Below are positions 11,966 to 26,735 of a stretch of DNA of 64,000 nucleotides, piece by piece. A program made the translations under genes and the position numbers. The notes beneath the pieces are model-generated. The model made no database searches, was not told where the DNA came from, and worked only from the letters and a program-made list of their open reading frames with translations. Within the stretch, counting starts at the first letter, position 1, and the number at the start of each line of letters is the position of its first letter. This DNA is from Hofstenia miamia (Eukaryota; Xenacoelomorpha; Acoela): contig SCFE01000082.1 of NCBI GenBank assembly GCA_004352715.1, forward strand, positions 1,150,179 to 1,214,178. Reading direction: 5' to 3'.

Positions 11966-14900
11966 TAATAATTAACAATATTCAAATTGTAGTAGTCTAA
12001 AGAATGAAATGTCTATTGTTTTCTATACATGAATCTGCATTTCATTGAAATTATTGTACGGTTGATTGAAGTTGACGTCATTCGCATATTGACCATGAAG
12101 TTGATGAATTAAGGGATAAGATTAAGTCACAATAAAAACTTCTTTGAGTGGTTTGGTAAAAAATGAAATTCGTTTGTTAGTAATACAATGGGAGAAGAAC
12201 GTTTAGGAAAAGTTAAGAAAGATCTATTCGATCATTGCCAAAAGTAATGGAGGTTGGTTTATTTACCACCAAATATCTTACTGAGAGGATAAACTAACAG
12301 TTAATCTAGTTACACATTTCTGCAATCAATGTTTACATTTTTTTTAATGATGATTTTTGGAAACGACTTAGATTTTCGCCATGTACGACTGATATATTTT
12401 GATTTTGTATAAATATAATTCCTTGGTTGTCGCAGGTGCCTACTTCCAAATACTACTTAGTTTGGTAGGCTCATACATGGTCTTGAACTTGACTTTGTAT
12501 AGAATTGTATTTTTTAAGTTAGAACTTCACATGCCATTTTGATCATTTTATTGCAAATTTTACCAAATTTATCTTTAAAGTTCTTTTAAGTTTTTATAGG
12601 ATTTTTTAAAAGCCTCACCAAATTTTGTAAAAAAACTTGTTTATTGAAACATATCATTGGAACACTTCCCTTCATAGTGAGCATGAAATTATTGGAGAAG
12701 TGTTCATTTTCTCAATAATGTATGTTAAGCTTTGAAAACAAATGTTACCAAACCAAATACTCCAATACAATTCTTTAATGAACCAAATTGAATTCTTTTA
12801 AGTTTGTTGCAGCTTCATGAGTTTCAAACTCGAAGCCATTTATTAATTACAGTTCTACCGCTATTCTGAAATTTCAATGCAACATCTTTTATAAATCAAT
12901 GAAAATTATTTTTCCATGTAACATAAACTTTAACTATTCAATTGTAATTGTATACGTACGAGTATAATTTCTATACTTGACCGCGGAATCTGTGTTTTAG
13001 TTTAACCGATGGTTTTCGTGCTGAAGCAAGACGATTTGCTGTCAAAGTAGAAGCATCAATCAATCATCAAAAGGTGCTCTTTCTAAATTTTTGTATTGAT
13101 ACTTTTCATAAAATACTTAAGATACATTTACTAGTCTTTGTTTCTTTCTACTGCAATTACCAGTTTCATTAGAATCGTAAATATTGATGTATATCATTTT
13201 TCGTATCATTATTGATTTTATTAGCCAAATATTGCATCAACTATTCAAAATTTAAGGTAATTATTTACAAAAAAGTTATCCACTAATATTATTTTCAGTA
13301 GTCATTCAACAATGCAAGGCTTAGTGATTTTTTTAATTAAAAATGTTAGAGTGTTTTAGTCGTTTAACAACTGAACTAGTTTACGGTTAATAAGTTTTTA
13401 ATCTACCAGTCAATGTCTATCTCATGGTAATATATTATTTATTAATAGAAATACCCTTAAAGGGCTTGCTAAGTAATTTATTTTTGTAGACAACCAGTTT
13501 CTCTCCCCTTAACGTGATATTGTTAACTGAGCGCTGCCACATTAAACTTTAATGAGGACATTTTTGTATTTTGATTGAAGTGATTGAACGACAGGTAACA
13601 GCATTTTGTTTGGCGCCATCCCGATTTGTCGTCTGGTTTCTCATTTAAGATGTACTTAGATTACTTCGTAACCCAATTTTGAATGCGAAATTGAAATCCC
13701 ATTGCTCCATTGATCGTAGGTGATGTATGATTTTATTAGACCGATAGACTGTAAAAGCTGGCATTCTAAGCTTAGATTATAAATGAAGACGCCAACCAAA
13801 TATTATTTAAATCATATTTCGCGAAAATTGACGCGATCCTTTGTCATTTTAAAAATGTTACAAATTGTAGGATACTTTGAAATAGAGCAGGTACCCACAT
13901 GAAAGCCCACTTTGTTCAGGTGCAGTTTATCAAGTTTCTATCACTGGCCTCGATTTTGAGGCTCAACCTGCCCCATATCTTTGTGACTAGGACGTTTGTG
14001 AATTCTTACTTTTGGAAAGATTATTTTAAATATCAGAATTCAATTATAAGAAGCTACATTGTAGGTGCATAGTTAGAGGTATTACATTCTGCTTTGCTTT
14101 ATTAAATGTTTAAATAATCGAAGAAATGAAGCGAGAATGTTTTTCATGTACAAAGAAACAAACTTTAATTTATCATACATATCAGTTTCTTAGCGCAGAC
14201 CCCGATAGTTCCATATTCGGCCCATACGCAATCCACGGACCCCAGATTTCAACTCTGCCGTAATCACCAATTGTATAAATTATATAGTCAACACCGAATC
14301 ACATTAAACCCATAAATTCATAATGTTAATCTCAATCAGTGTTAACATTTGCAATTTTGGTACCAAAAATACTCCGTCAACCATATTTACACCCTCAGCT
14401 TTAAAATTTAACAAAATAAACTTAAAAATATATCAAATCTAACATTACTATCAAACGCAAATCGAAAAACAAAAAATTTCTTAATATTATTTATGTAGAC
14501 CTATTACTTGTTTTTAAAACTGCTGCATCGCTACCAAATTTAAGATGTGAACACAGTACTTGTACATGGAGTATGCGATTTTAAGATGTTTTTTCTTTGT
14601 TTATTGAGAGGCTCCTTTAAAAAATCGAAATCTGTAAAATCAATTAAAATGCATATTTAATTTGGATTTTTTGAAAAAATATTCGACATTTATTTTTGCC
14701 AATGTGTTGATCTACTTCAACAATCAAATTGCGCTATTTACTGTCTAAAGTTTTGACACAAACTGTAGCTTTTTAAGGCCATCTGTTCATTTTCACGTGC
14801 TTCTTGCTGACAACTTTATTTTTAATTCAATGTGCAATTAATTATTTATCGTTATCTGTAAAAATGGGACACATCGACGAATGAATTTTCAAAAATATCT

Positions 14901-15541
14901 TTCTCCTTCCTTCGTGGCATTCATTGAAAATTTAAGCAAGTGTTACTACGCAAAAATAATCAATAGCTGACAGAACCGCAATGCCAAGGATTTCTAAATA
15001 ATTCCAATAAGACTACCACACTTGCATCTTTCAGTCATTCAACAAGAATCAAAATGGTACAACCCGCTGATTATTTATTTTCCATATTTCAATAAAATTG
15101 AAACAAAATGATGAAATTTGGGCGAACGCGGTTGTTTTGGTAGCGTTATCTGATTTTTTTCGACAAACCTATATCTTGACCCATCAAATTTAGTGTATAT
15201 ACACTAGCTATATCTAAATATATATTAGGTATTTCAAAATTTTCAATTTTAAGACCATATCAAACCACATTACAATTGTCTACTATAATTATTGCGCATG
15301 TTGTACAAATGTACTTAAAGCACATGATGTACATGTACTTTTGTACATTTTTTGTTTAGGCATTCGCAAAACCTACATACCAGGTAAATATTACATGAAA
15401 TATAATTATATTAGCAATTTTGATAGCAACCACAAAGTTCTGAAATTTAGCCGCTACTTTTATTCATTGCTTCAGAAGCTATTCAAAACAAAGCAAAAAA
15501 GTGGTAACATATTGAAGGAAATATTACATCTTCTATATGAG
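11966..15541. other. AT-rich spacer, no gene seen
   Basis: No domain-bearing frame. A 9-bp hairpin (GAACACTTC...GAAGTGTTC, about 12660-12705) and mixed patches near 13.5-13.7, 13.9 and 14.2 kb are the only organised features noticed. Confidence 0.45.
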
Positions 15542-15613
15542 TATAACAATTGAGAAAAATGTTTGTACACAGATATTTATAACAATTGAGAAAAATGTTT
15601 GTACACAGATATT
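15542..15613. repeat. Two perfect tandem copies of a 36-bp unit
   Basis: The unit beginning TATAACAATTGAGAAAAATG occupies 15542-15577 and is repeated identically at 15578-15613. It overlaps the end of a short open frame and is a recent local tandem duplication. Confidence 0.9.
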
Positions 15614-16811
15614 TGATTCAACGCAATTTTTTTTCAGTAAAAATTAATGTCTACATGCTTCATGTACAAGCGTGTGCATGTACATTTAGGAATACAAATG
15701 AAAAAATAATTTCTGTATGCATGGCTTAAATAATGAACCAGCGATTCTGTGCTTAAATTTTGGGCTTTTTCGATTTGTGCATTTGGCGAAATAGAATAAC
15801 CATAAAAAATTGCTGTATTATTAGAGTTAGCTAGAGACGACAATATACAGGAATCTCACAGGAATGGTTGAGAGGCACTGTTTGATTGCCTGTTTCATTA
15901 ACTACTTTATAAATTTTTCATTTCATTTAATATGCGGATCTCTATCCTGAAATAAAAGTAGTGATTAGCAAAAAAATGATAAAAAGGATTTTAAGATGAT
16001 TTGAGAATTATAAATCTGGCATTTACGCCTATAATTCGTAAAAAGGCTTGCTTTTTTAATTGTTGTGATTTTAGGTGTCTACCTCTTTCTTAAAGACACT
16101 TAATATTAAATTCATTAAAAATAAAAATAATTTTAACACTTCTAAACTTTGTGATTGATCTACCATCCACCCAATTATAAAAAAATCTTAGGAAAAGTGA
16201 TAAGTATCACGTCTCAAAATATCTATGATTATGTATAACCATGTCTATATCTATATCTGTGGCGTGGGGTTTTATGTGTGTTATTGGTAGTTTTTTATAC
16301 CATGCCGCTTTTCTTTCCTTGGAAAAAAATTTCTTTAGCTTTTTACCAGGATATTTTCTTAAAATTATTTACTTATTATCAGTGACTATTTTGCGAAATT
16401 ATCAGTCGTAAATGACCAATTATATGCACTTCTGCAATTCGGTCTTTCCAAATATTCTTTTATGAGATGGGTATTTTCAATGCTTCCCATTTGTTTTACT
16501 TATGAATTTTTAAGCCTAACTTTCGCCTTTGATCTTAATTTCACTTGTTAATTCTTATAACAGAGAAATTGAATCGATTACTTTCATCTCCAGTAAAATA
16601 TCTTGTCCGAGATGGCAAATCAGCCAAGTAAAGGGTTTATGCTTCTTTGAAATGCTAAAGAGTTTTCTATTTTTTATTTGAGTCACTTCGTAGAATATTT
16701 GCATGTTTTAATACAAATCTGTAGATTAATTGCGCTGCAGGATGGCAGTCCTGACAATAGTGGTGCCTAAGCATTTGTAAAAATTAATTAATAAATTTTT
16801 ACCACCAATGG

Positions 16812-17000
16812 AATCAATTTGGTTTTAGGTTTATTAATTTGGAATTTTAAAAATACATGTAGAAAAAGTTTTTTAAACCAGATTCCAAAGTCTGTTTGAA
16901 AATTTAATCTTCAATAACTTTTGTATCAATTTGATTTTAGGTTTGTTCGATTGGAAATTACAAAATACATGTAGAAATGTTGTTTGCAGCAGAATCCAAG
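16812..17000. repeat. Diverged tandem repeat, period about 112 bp
   Basis: Copy one (about 16812-16890) and copy two (about 16924-17000) share ATCAATTTG.TTTTAGGTTT, an ATACATGTAGAAA word and a GA.TCCAA.T end with numerous substitutions. The divergence implies an old duplication. The minus-strand open frame across it (16873-17067) is a shadow. Confidence 0.7.
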
Positions 17001-20000
17001 TTGGTCTAGTATGTTGTTTTATTAGAAACATGTGGTGTTTTTCCAATGATGATTGTTGGTGAATCACTCATAGCTTTTGATTTGGAATCAGCGCCATCGA
17101 CTTAGTCGAGAAACATTGAAAAATAAAGGTAAGCACGAAAAAACTAATTTATTAAATTTTACCAAACATGGATTTGTTTCAATTATACGTATACTGATAT
17201 TAGTTATGTGACTATAACAGCATTTCGTTTGTTAGACACTAATAAGCCAACATCAAGATCTGTTTCAAAGAAAAGCTTAATTTCTGATTACTAGAACGCT
17301 TTTTTAGCTGGTCAAGAATTGTGAAAGATTGGTATGAAACCAAAAACAATCAAAGGTACCATTGGCAGAAATATAGAAAAATATCAAAACTAATTTTATA
17401 GTCAACGATTAAAAATGTTTGAAAGACATAAGCTTCAAATATTACGATTTGCAGTACACTGCGTATGTTTTGTTTACTTCATATCATTGTAAAAGTCGTT
17501 CATTTGTAAAGTTTGCAGGCTTTATGTAGTTTGTTATATTATTTATTTACTTGCTTTTTTGTATCTTAATGAAATAATATGTTGTTGTCTTATGAGTTTT
17601 TTTTATTTTTAGTCAAATTTTGACAATATTAATTACAAAGAATCGAGGAAGAACGCTTTGCTAAAAATTAACCACCGTTTCATTGTGTGATACATTCAAT
17701 TCTTTAGTTTTCGTTGTTTACCACTGTGTAAATTGGATCCTAAAATCAATGCAAATTGATGCATTTGCAGGCATTACACTATTCCAAATCAATTATTTTC
17801 TGCACAATAATGAATATTTTTTGTAAATTCGAGCCAATTCCAATCTGGCTAGGCGAGATATGGGCCGGATATATGGCAAAATATATGAGCATTGAGCCAA
17901 AAAATACACTTAGTGTTGCTTCTGTTGGGCATGTTGTGGAACACATACATTCCTTTTGTAGTTCTTTCATTTGTTTAAAAATGTGACAATAACTCCTAAT
18001 ATCTAGCTAGGTACCTACAGTGTAGAGAGAGAAATGTTGTTAGAATTTTGTTTTGATATTGGAAATAAATTTTCCAGTGTGAACCTATAATTGATCCGAG
18101 TAATGTTATGTATGGTCCACGCTAACTAATTGCTCATATGGGTATGATTTGGATAGGGTTGCAAAATTCGGACCCACTTCCTGCTTCGGTCTCTGCATGT
18201 AGCAGATGACAACAACGTCCTTAGTTTCAATGTGCATGTGTGCTGAATGAAGCTTTATTATGTTTGTTATTTGAAATAATTTTAATAATAGATGATTCTC
18301 GTTTAAATTCATTATAAATTATAAATGAAACATGTTCATAATTTTCAAGGTGTTTACTTCTATGCACTAATTCCTCGCTGATGCATTTGCATTTGGTTTC
18401 TGAGTAGAGCAAATTTCAGAATTGTATCTGCTAGCTTAGATGCCTGCATACCTGATAGCGCATTTCGTTCAAGTATCCCTATACATGTACATTTTTTGCA
18501 ATTGCTTTGTGCGACTTGAGTCCAAGACTATGCTGTCAAATTTTCAAATATCAGTTCATGATGAAAGCAATTACAAACATTCTCAGTCGTCATATTTCTG
18601 TCTAATTGCAAGAAACAGGAGCTAATTGATTTTAAATGCTAGTGCTTTGTTGAAGAAACGAGAGTAAATCGCTGTTATTTTACAATAAATTAATTTTAAT
18701 ATAAATCCATTATGTCACTTAAAAATATAATAGATTTCCCGCTTTTTTTCAAAGATTTTTTATTTATTTTCAAATTCTAGTGCTTTCCGTTCATTCAGAT
18801 ATAATTATCATCATCGATGGTCTCTACTCTTATCTTTTTTCATTTCATATTACTAGTCTAACTTGAATACTCATCATCTTCGAAATTCTGATTTCAATAA
18901 ACGAAAGTTTTTTTCATGATTTCTGAAAATTGCTTTTTCGAAATGAGATGTTTGTAATTGTTGTTTTTACGCTAGACCATCCAGAAAAGTCAATTAAAAA
19001 TCTATGGTCATGATTAACTTCCCCAATTTTTACTTTGCACTTGGGCCAAAATTTCAAAAAGACTATTCGGTAACAGAGGATGCAAATCAACCAAAATGCG
19101 GTGAATACTACATCATTTATAAAAAATGTGTTGAAAAGTGAAATTTACAGTTTGAAATTTTATAATAGTATTATATACTTGCAGTTTCAGTGGGGGGCTG
19201 CCCTACCTCCTTTTCCAAAACTGTCTAAGCACTATATCGAATTGCGGTTTTGTTATGTAAATATTGTGATAAAATATAATTTTTAGTGTTTTTTATAAGA
19301 TATGAACCCTTTTTCATAAATTGTCTCCTCTCCCAAAAATAAGTTGTCTTAGAAAGACTAGCTTTTATGTGTATAAACATAAACCTTAAGGTTTTTATGA
19401 AGAACCATTGCACTTTTTGCAAAATATATTAGATTTCGCATAACTTGAAAATATATAATCGTTTTTAATAATTTTAGGAAAAAATATTTGAACCGCTCTC
19501 CCCGCTCCAAATTATATAGGACCGCGCCTGATACTGTTCTAAGGCGCAATTTAGGTTTTTCAACTACATTTTATAGATTTATTATAAGTTTACAAATATT
19601 CGAAAAATTGATTCATTGCTTGCATGAATCAGCTTGTTCAACCTGATTGTCAATTAAGATATTTATGATTCTTAGTGATTTTTTATAATGGGCTGTCACT
19701 ATACACTTTGTCTGTCGAAGTTTTTCTTTTGAACAAGATAGCATTATAAAACATTCAATGGAATCACTTAGGCGGGCGTGAAATATTACTAATATGCTTT
19801 CTCGAACTTATGTTATACAATTTCATCATTGCTTTCATCTTATCTAAATCCATGCCTTCCAAACATTCCTTAATATGACGTTTTAATTAAATATAGGCTT
19901 TAACTTTCCAATTATGGATGCAGATTTGAAAATAAGCCAATATTTTGGCTCAACCCAGCAGAAAAACACGTTAGGCAACAAATCTCCGTCTAGGGTAAGC

Positions 20001-21525
20001 AAAATGTCTTTATCCAAGTATTGAACTAAAGTGACGTTCAAATGATATCCATGTATTGTAACTTGGCTCCGAATTGAAATTTCAATGCGCCAAATACAAA
20101 GTTAGTTCGGAGAGATATGCAAAACTTTGGTTTGAAAATGAAATGATTTTTAAAAAACTAATCACAATCGATTGAAGATAAAATTTTCAAATTCGCGCAT
20201 TCTGTGACTTGTAAATAGTATTTTAAAAATTTAAACACAGTAGCTGACAATTAAGCTATTTTAGGGATGTCTACGAAAATAATCAAACCCTAAATGAGAT
20301 TGATAGGAAGAAATTTTTAGTTTTTTTAATTTTGATGGGGACGTTGGCTTGGGGCAATAGCCCAACTAATTTTAAAATCTTTTCCACAAAATTCATTTTA
20401 TACCGTTGATAGTATACAATGTTTTGCCTACGTAATGATTTAATGCCATTCATTTCAATGAATAAAATTGAGGGAATCGCTATTTAAGAAAATTGTCAAA
20501 TTTCTTGTATAATTTCTATGTCTAGAGTAAAAGGCATCATTCCTCCAGAACCCGTCTCTAGTTTGAATTTGATTCGACTGTAAATGCCAAACTTGCGAGG
20601 TGGTTGTGAAGGGCGAATTAATTTTCGAGTGAATTTTATCACTGAAGGGTGGTTGGGGCATCATCGGTTACCGCATGAATGTTTTATTTAAAATCGATGC
20701 CACCTGCTCCCTGAAGATTTCACGAGTGAGATATCATTTTGCTCACATTATGTTATCTTAATTTTATTAATTTAAATTACCTCTCTTACCTGTCTCGAAA
20801 TTAGTGAAGTCTGTAACAGACGTTTTAACTGCTTCCCATTTATGAGTTAATTCAAAAACCATTTTTGAGTACTTTCCCAGTTTTTACACTTACCCAAGAT
20901 ATTAGAATCACAGATACTGATAGACTTTGACGATCGTAGAACGTAGTCTTATACTAAACACTAATTCATTAAGAATATTTTATTTGGATTTTAACTAGTT
21001 TTGGTATTTATAGTACCCGTTGTTCTAACGCAATCTGTCTACCTGAATCACTTATAAAACTTAACTTTCATCACTAGATTTTAGGCTTTTTTATATCATG
21101 AAATTGATGTAATTGGCCGTAAATCAGAAGTCTTTTGAAAGATCGTAATAAATGCAGTACATTCTGTAAAAATTTATATTTTTATTGCTTGTCAGTTTAT
21201 TCACTGTGAATATACAATAGTGGAATATTCATTTTAAAAATTGTAAAAACCCATTTCTAAAACCACAAAAAATAAGTTCTAGAGATCGTAACAAACTCTA
21301 GGCTTTCGAAACATCAATCTAATATTCAACATTCGCACACACGCATTTTTTAAGTTCGCTTTTAATAATTGAGAATAAATTTTAAATCTGGCTTATATTT
21401 GGACCTTGTGAAGCCATTTTCAACACAGGAATGTACTTTTCTTTAAGCAATACAATAGATTTCTTGGAGTTCTTCCGGGATAAGTCATGCTAAGAATGGA
21501 AGGCCATCTCTTGAATTGAACCCTT
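17001..21525. other. AT-rich spacer, no gene seen
   Basis: Several 60-75-codon open frames occur on both strands and overlap each other, as expected by chance. None shows a motif, signal peptide or splice structure I can support. Confidence 0.45.
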
Positions 21526-22028
21526 ACGGTTTTTAAGTAATAACCAGATGCGCATTAGTAAGATTACTATTTTAATTGTTATTTCTGATTCAACCCAGGT
21601 TAGGCCAATTAAAACTAATATACTGTAATATGCATTGTATACTAAACAATTTTGTGGATTCGACTTTGTTGATCATTAATGATAACCACTTCTGGCTTGC
21701 ACAGGGTTCCCAGATGTGTCATCATTTAAGTTCACCTAGCACCTAGTGAGGACTTTTTTTGGGTTTAATGTTTAAAAAATATTTTCTCTTGGTAATTATT
21801 AAAGGAGGAGTTGAACTTCAACTTAACTCGAGGTGATTTTAAAAACATTTGACATTTCAAATCTCATTTTATTCTTTAAAGCTGTTAATTCCTACAAACG
21901 GTTTTTAAGTAATAACCAGATGCGCATTAGTAAGATTACTATTTTAATTGTTATTTCTGATTCAACCCAGGTTAGGCCAATTAAAACTAATATACTGTAA
22001 TATGCATTGTATACTAAACAATTTTGTG
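21526..22028. repeat. 131-bp exact direct repeat, 241-bp spacer
   Basis: Bases 21526-21656 recur without a visible mismatch at 21898-22028. There is no gap between them, so this may be a genuine recent duplication (period 372 bp) or an unmarked assembly join. Frames are closed. Confidence 0.88.
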
Positions 22029-22534
22029 TATTTGTTTTTTGTTTATAATTATTATGCAAAGTAGTATTGGATATTATAACTCACCTATTGTGACAGACAT
22101 TTCTTTGTTAATTACATGCAAAATTCGATTAAACCCCATTTTTGTAATACTTTAACACAAATCACTAATGGCAAGTATTTTGTTTTCTGTAAATAGACAA
22201 CCTAAGCAGACTTTTCGAATCGAGTTCGAGCTACTCGGTCCGACTTTAAATTTTACCTTTGGAATTCAAGTATTTTTTAAGACAATTTTGAGTTCTATCG
22301 AATTTTTCCGAGTTTTTTAGGCTACAAAATATTTATTTGCAATTGAAAAAGAAACTGAAGTTTAACATATTTGATTTTTACTATATTTTCAAGTGGATTT
22401 TCAATCGAGTATTAATGATTACTATTCGAGTTTGTGCATGCGCACTTATTTATCCTGCTGTAAAATATGGGATCGCCATCAGGCGAAATGATATAGACGG
22501 GTTCTCTATCCCGTTGTGTTTTCAGATTTGGTAT

Positions 22535-22670
22535 ATCTTAATTATTCAGTGAGTTATGAACGTTTAGAATTTGCAAAAAATGCCTGAGTTGTTTAGGGTT
22601 AGTGATTAAATAAGTAGTGAATATTAAAACCTGTCGGGTTACAAACCGTACACAAACTCGCAATCGTGTG
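22535..22670. repeat. Dispersed repeat, copy 1 (GAGTTATGA family)
   Basis: Contains GTGAGTTATGAACGTTTA, then AAAAAATGCCTGAGTTGTTT, GGGTTAGTGAT, AGTAGTGAA and GGGTTACAAACC in the same order as a second copy at 39755-39890. A coding role is not apparent. Confidence 0.65.
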
Positions 22671-25600
22671 GGATTTTAAGTCGTAAATATAGATATTCTG
22701 TATCCTATGATGCTTCAGATTTTTTTGAAATTTTTTAGACTTACGGGAATTTCTGAGCCTATTAAACCTGATCACCCAACTATTTTTGCTATAATCACTT
22801 TGTAGGTAAAATGTTTCTATTAGCTTTGAGAACCCCTCCGCTCTTCTCTTAGTTTTTCAACAACAGATTGCGCAAGCCCAGTTTTCAATTTCTGTTCATC
22901 CTATTTGCACCCGAAAGACATTTAGCAATTGATTTCCAAAGTATGGTGGGAAACGTGAATTATAACAATTACATTCAATTTCAATTGTGAAAACTTTTAG
23001 TGTGACAAGCGTCCAGCTTGTCGAAATTGTGAAGATTTCCGCAGTTGATGGAATAGTAAACAATTTCAAAATTCGTGCCTAAGATTGGCATTTACTCTTC
23101 GTCATGAAAGTTTTTGGTAAACACAACAACTTAGATCACACTGTTGAACAAAATTGATTAATTTTTCAGTGCAAAAAATCGGACATCTAAAAATAACTGG
23201 ATTCGAAACTGGCCTGGTTCTTGGTAATTCTTGAATTAATTGTAAAAATTTAATGCAAAGTGTATTAGAATGCATTACTTTTTTCAGTGAAAATATCATT
23301 AAGCTCCGGAATCTTTAGCAGGCTGCTTAAGCAATTCACAAACGATACTTCACTCTTAATAATCTTTCAAAACCATTTCAGAAACTAACTAAATTTTAAA
23401 AAATCCATGCTTTTGAGCTTATAAAAACTTTAAAATTGAAACTATTATAAAAAAATAAACCTTGATTTTTCAAGGAAATCGTGAGTTAACTCATTTTCAA
23501 GACAAGAGAGATAGAGTTATTTCTACATATGAAATTCCTAAAATTGGTTAAATTTTATCTGTTAATAACTGTATTGTTTTTTTACAAATTTTGAAAAAAA
23601 ATTTTAAAATACATGTTTAAACTGCTTGTTTTTTCAGATGATTTTTTGTATTTTTTCAAAAAATATCAAAGTTGTTAAAACGCATACGTCTTTCAGGATT
23701 ATTTTTCAAAATAAACAATCGTTGCAATTCATAAAGTTAAGAATTTAGAAAAGTCAATTTTTAAAAATAACAATTCTAATAAGAAAATGTTTAAAACTTT
23801 TTAAAAGTTTTTACTAAAAATCTATTTTCTAAACCTGATCACTGGTTGTAGTACATTGACTCAGAATAACATTTATAATGAATTGACACTCATACAATGG
23901 TTTGTGTTATTTCTTCTATGACTTTTATTTCAATACTTTGTATATTTTACTAGTAAAAAGTTACGTGCCTGCTTATTTATTAAAATACACCGCATTTCTT
24001 GTGATAAGAAGAACTAGTGAGATGGGAAGCTCATTTATATGACAGGAGGTGTTTGTATCTTTTATTTGCCACTGACACTGTGGGAACGAATGAAAAAATA
24101 TTAAAGTTTCAAAATACCTCACTTATGATGATAGGGAATTATAAATAGCAGCATTGACAACTGACAGTGCAATTGACAAGGATATTTATCAGAGCTGCAT
24201 CGCTAGGTTCTGTTACAAAACGTCACAATCGCATAAGCGTGTTTCTTTTATAGAGTATTTCCTAATAAAATTGTCCACTCGGAACTATCTATTTAAGGCA
24301 ACTCAGTCTTTGATGTTTACTAACAAAACATCATACAAGTAGCAATGCATTTTTATTTTTAGTAACATACTTTTAAATCAATTAAGTAATTCAGGACCAA
24401 AACATTTTATGTCTATAATCTTCATTGGTTACATTGATATGACATTTTTGTGTTTGAGGATTTTGAATACAACTCTAGATAAATTGCCTAAAATTTCCCA
24501 GAAAAATGTTGTGTAGGAATTTTAAATTCTCAAAATTATTATAGAATTTCGCTTAATCCTGCGATCTTTAAAAGCACAATTTGTTATGACGTTTTAGAAT
24601 GAAGCCAAATACTACGTCAGGAAAAACATTACTCCCAAGATTTAACAAAATTGCAGTATATAAACGTCTGACCCTGTGGATTAGTAATAATGTCCATTGG
24701 TGAGAAGACCTTTGCTATCATATCTGGTTTCCGATTTCTCTTTCAAGGATGCTGAGAATATTTTAAGATTGTTATCATTATAGATTATTTTACTTTCCCA
24801 TAGTTATCTTTTTCAGTTCATTGCAATTTTGTTGTGTATTTTTTTCAACAAGATGAGAGCTTTACTGGCTTTCTAGTGTTGGTTGTTAAACCATTATTTC
24901 ATCAAATTCCATTTCTTTTGTACTTCCCTTTTCATATATAAGTTTTGATTAATGAAACTATGTTTCTCATGGTTTTAAGTTTTTTTATGCATGGTATGAG
25001 TTTAATTCGCTCTACATTTTAGTAGCACTAGCCCAATTATGTTTTTGTTTTTAGGGCGTATTTGGTAGCAAGGTTATGTTTTTGGAGTTTAATTAAGCAC
25101 TCCCTGTTTTATTTACTAGTTTACCAATATCTCATTGAACCGCTTAAAATTTTGTAGGCATACAGATGAAAATTTAACTCTGCTTTTGGCACAACTCTCC
25201 CAGAGTTTTGCGTGAACCATTTACCATAATTTTTAAGTTTTTTATATTTTATTGGTGTCTAGAATTAGGCTTCATCCGGAAATGGAGATTTAATTTATGT
25301 TTTAATAGATCAGCTATTCAAAAATGCACGTTTATTAATGACTGCAAACTTCAATCGATCAATATAAATACTGAACCTCTTAATAGGTTTTTTTCCAATT
25401 CCTTTATTTTATAAGAAAAAACTTTTTATTCTAAAAATAAATTTAAAAGATGGAGAATCATTGTGTTAATTTGGGCCCTTAGCAAAGTTTTTTGTTGGCA
25501 TTGGAAACTTGTTCATATCAAAACCATTTGTAAAAATTATTTCCATGGTAACAATAACAACAAGTGTATAGTTTTCAAGTCTGCATTCTATATTTTAATT

Positions 25601-26019
25601 GGTCACATTAAAATTCTGGATCATTTAATAAATGGCATGTTATGAAGTTTTTATGAATTTTTAATAAACTCGATTTGTTCCTGTGACACTTCTTGGTAAC
25701 ATACACTTTATCTATCTCTGAGAGAGATTTTCTTAATATTCCAGTTAAACCTGAACAATTCCTTACTAAAATGCATTGATTGATGCCACTGTGGAGTGTC
25801 AATCACATTTTGAAATGCCTTTCAGACAATAATTTATAACCAATTTTTCTATGAATATTTCAATATCTTTTGAATTTACGTAATTAATGTGAAAATACAA
25901 ACGTTCAACCTAATTCTACCTTCTCAATTACTGCTGCAATTTCGCTTTTTTTAAAGTATAATATTAAAGTTATGGTCAGATTCCACCGTTTAATAAAATT
26001 TATATTCCATTCTCATGAA
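22671..26019. other. AT-rich spacer, no gene seen
   Basis: Very AT-rich with many poly-A/T runs around 23.3-23.8 kb. Short open frames have no recognisable content. Confidence 0.45.
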
Positions 26020-26240
26020 TTAATCGTCGACGTCGCTGGGCTAATAATCCGATGGAAGATCGCCTTCTAATAAATATGCATATTTCCTCATTATGTATTA
26101 ATAAATATGCTGGATATTAAATTTCGACCCTGCCTCTCGGTCTGCTAAAGAATTCTTTAATTACTTTTTACTTGCACTCTCCCTCTCAAATGTCATCAAT
26201 TGCAGTTTAGCGCTAATAAATCTGAGAAATTACTTCAAAT
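26020..26240. promoter_or_regulatory. Possible conserved non-coding island with POU/Hox-like sites
   Basis: CpG-containing start (AATCGTCGACGTCGCTGGGC) followed by two AATAAATATGC words about 40 bp apart, one within ATATGCATATT, which resembles POU octamer-type and caudal/Hox-type sites. No open frame. The repeated word and the ordered composition make it one of the better enhancer candidates, but this is inference. Confidence 0.28.
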
Positions 26241-26735
26241 TTTTGCTGCTCCCAAACTCATATTCATTAAAAACGCCTTGACATTGCTGATGAGTTGGCC
26301 TATTTGTCAGCAGTTTTGGATATCTGTTAATCAACCCACCTTCTAGCTTATATTTGTTCCAATTGCGAGAGTGACTTCATGTTTACATGGGTGACCTCAC
26401 TACCCTAATTTCATGTACATGTATTTATTTCTGCTAGTGGATTCTATAATACAAATGTATGCATGTTTATTCGAATTTTTATTTGATAAGATATTGAAGT
26501 GTTCATTTTGTACATATTCTAACCCAATATTTTTCTCTTTCCGATTAATTACTGATTTGTGAAACTTGTATTTAAAATGAGTTTTGACAATTACGACATA
26601 GTGAGCTCTTTGAGCTTTTAACAGAGGTTTGTTAATGTTTATGACATGTTCGTTTCTTATTAAGTATTTGTTGCAATAGTTTTTCAAAAAATGGTAGTAC
26701 TTCATCTACAGTAGATCCTAATTCAAATACTATTT
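26241..26735. other. Spacer, no gene seen
   Basis: Holds the end of a 101-codon minus-strand open frame (26400-26705) that is lysine/asparagine/isoleucine-rich and unrecognisable; probably chance in AT-rich DNA. Confidence 0.4.

Noticed and set aside
26400-26705. 101-codon minus-strand frame as a gene
   Set aside because: Lys/Asn/Ile-rich without motifs, overlapping the end of another chance frame; typical of AT-rich DNA.
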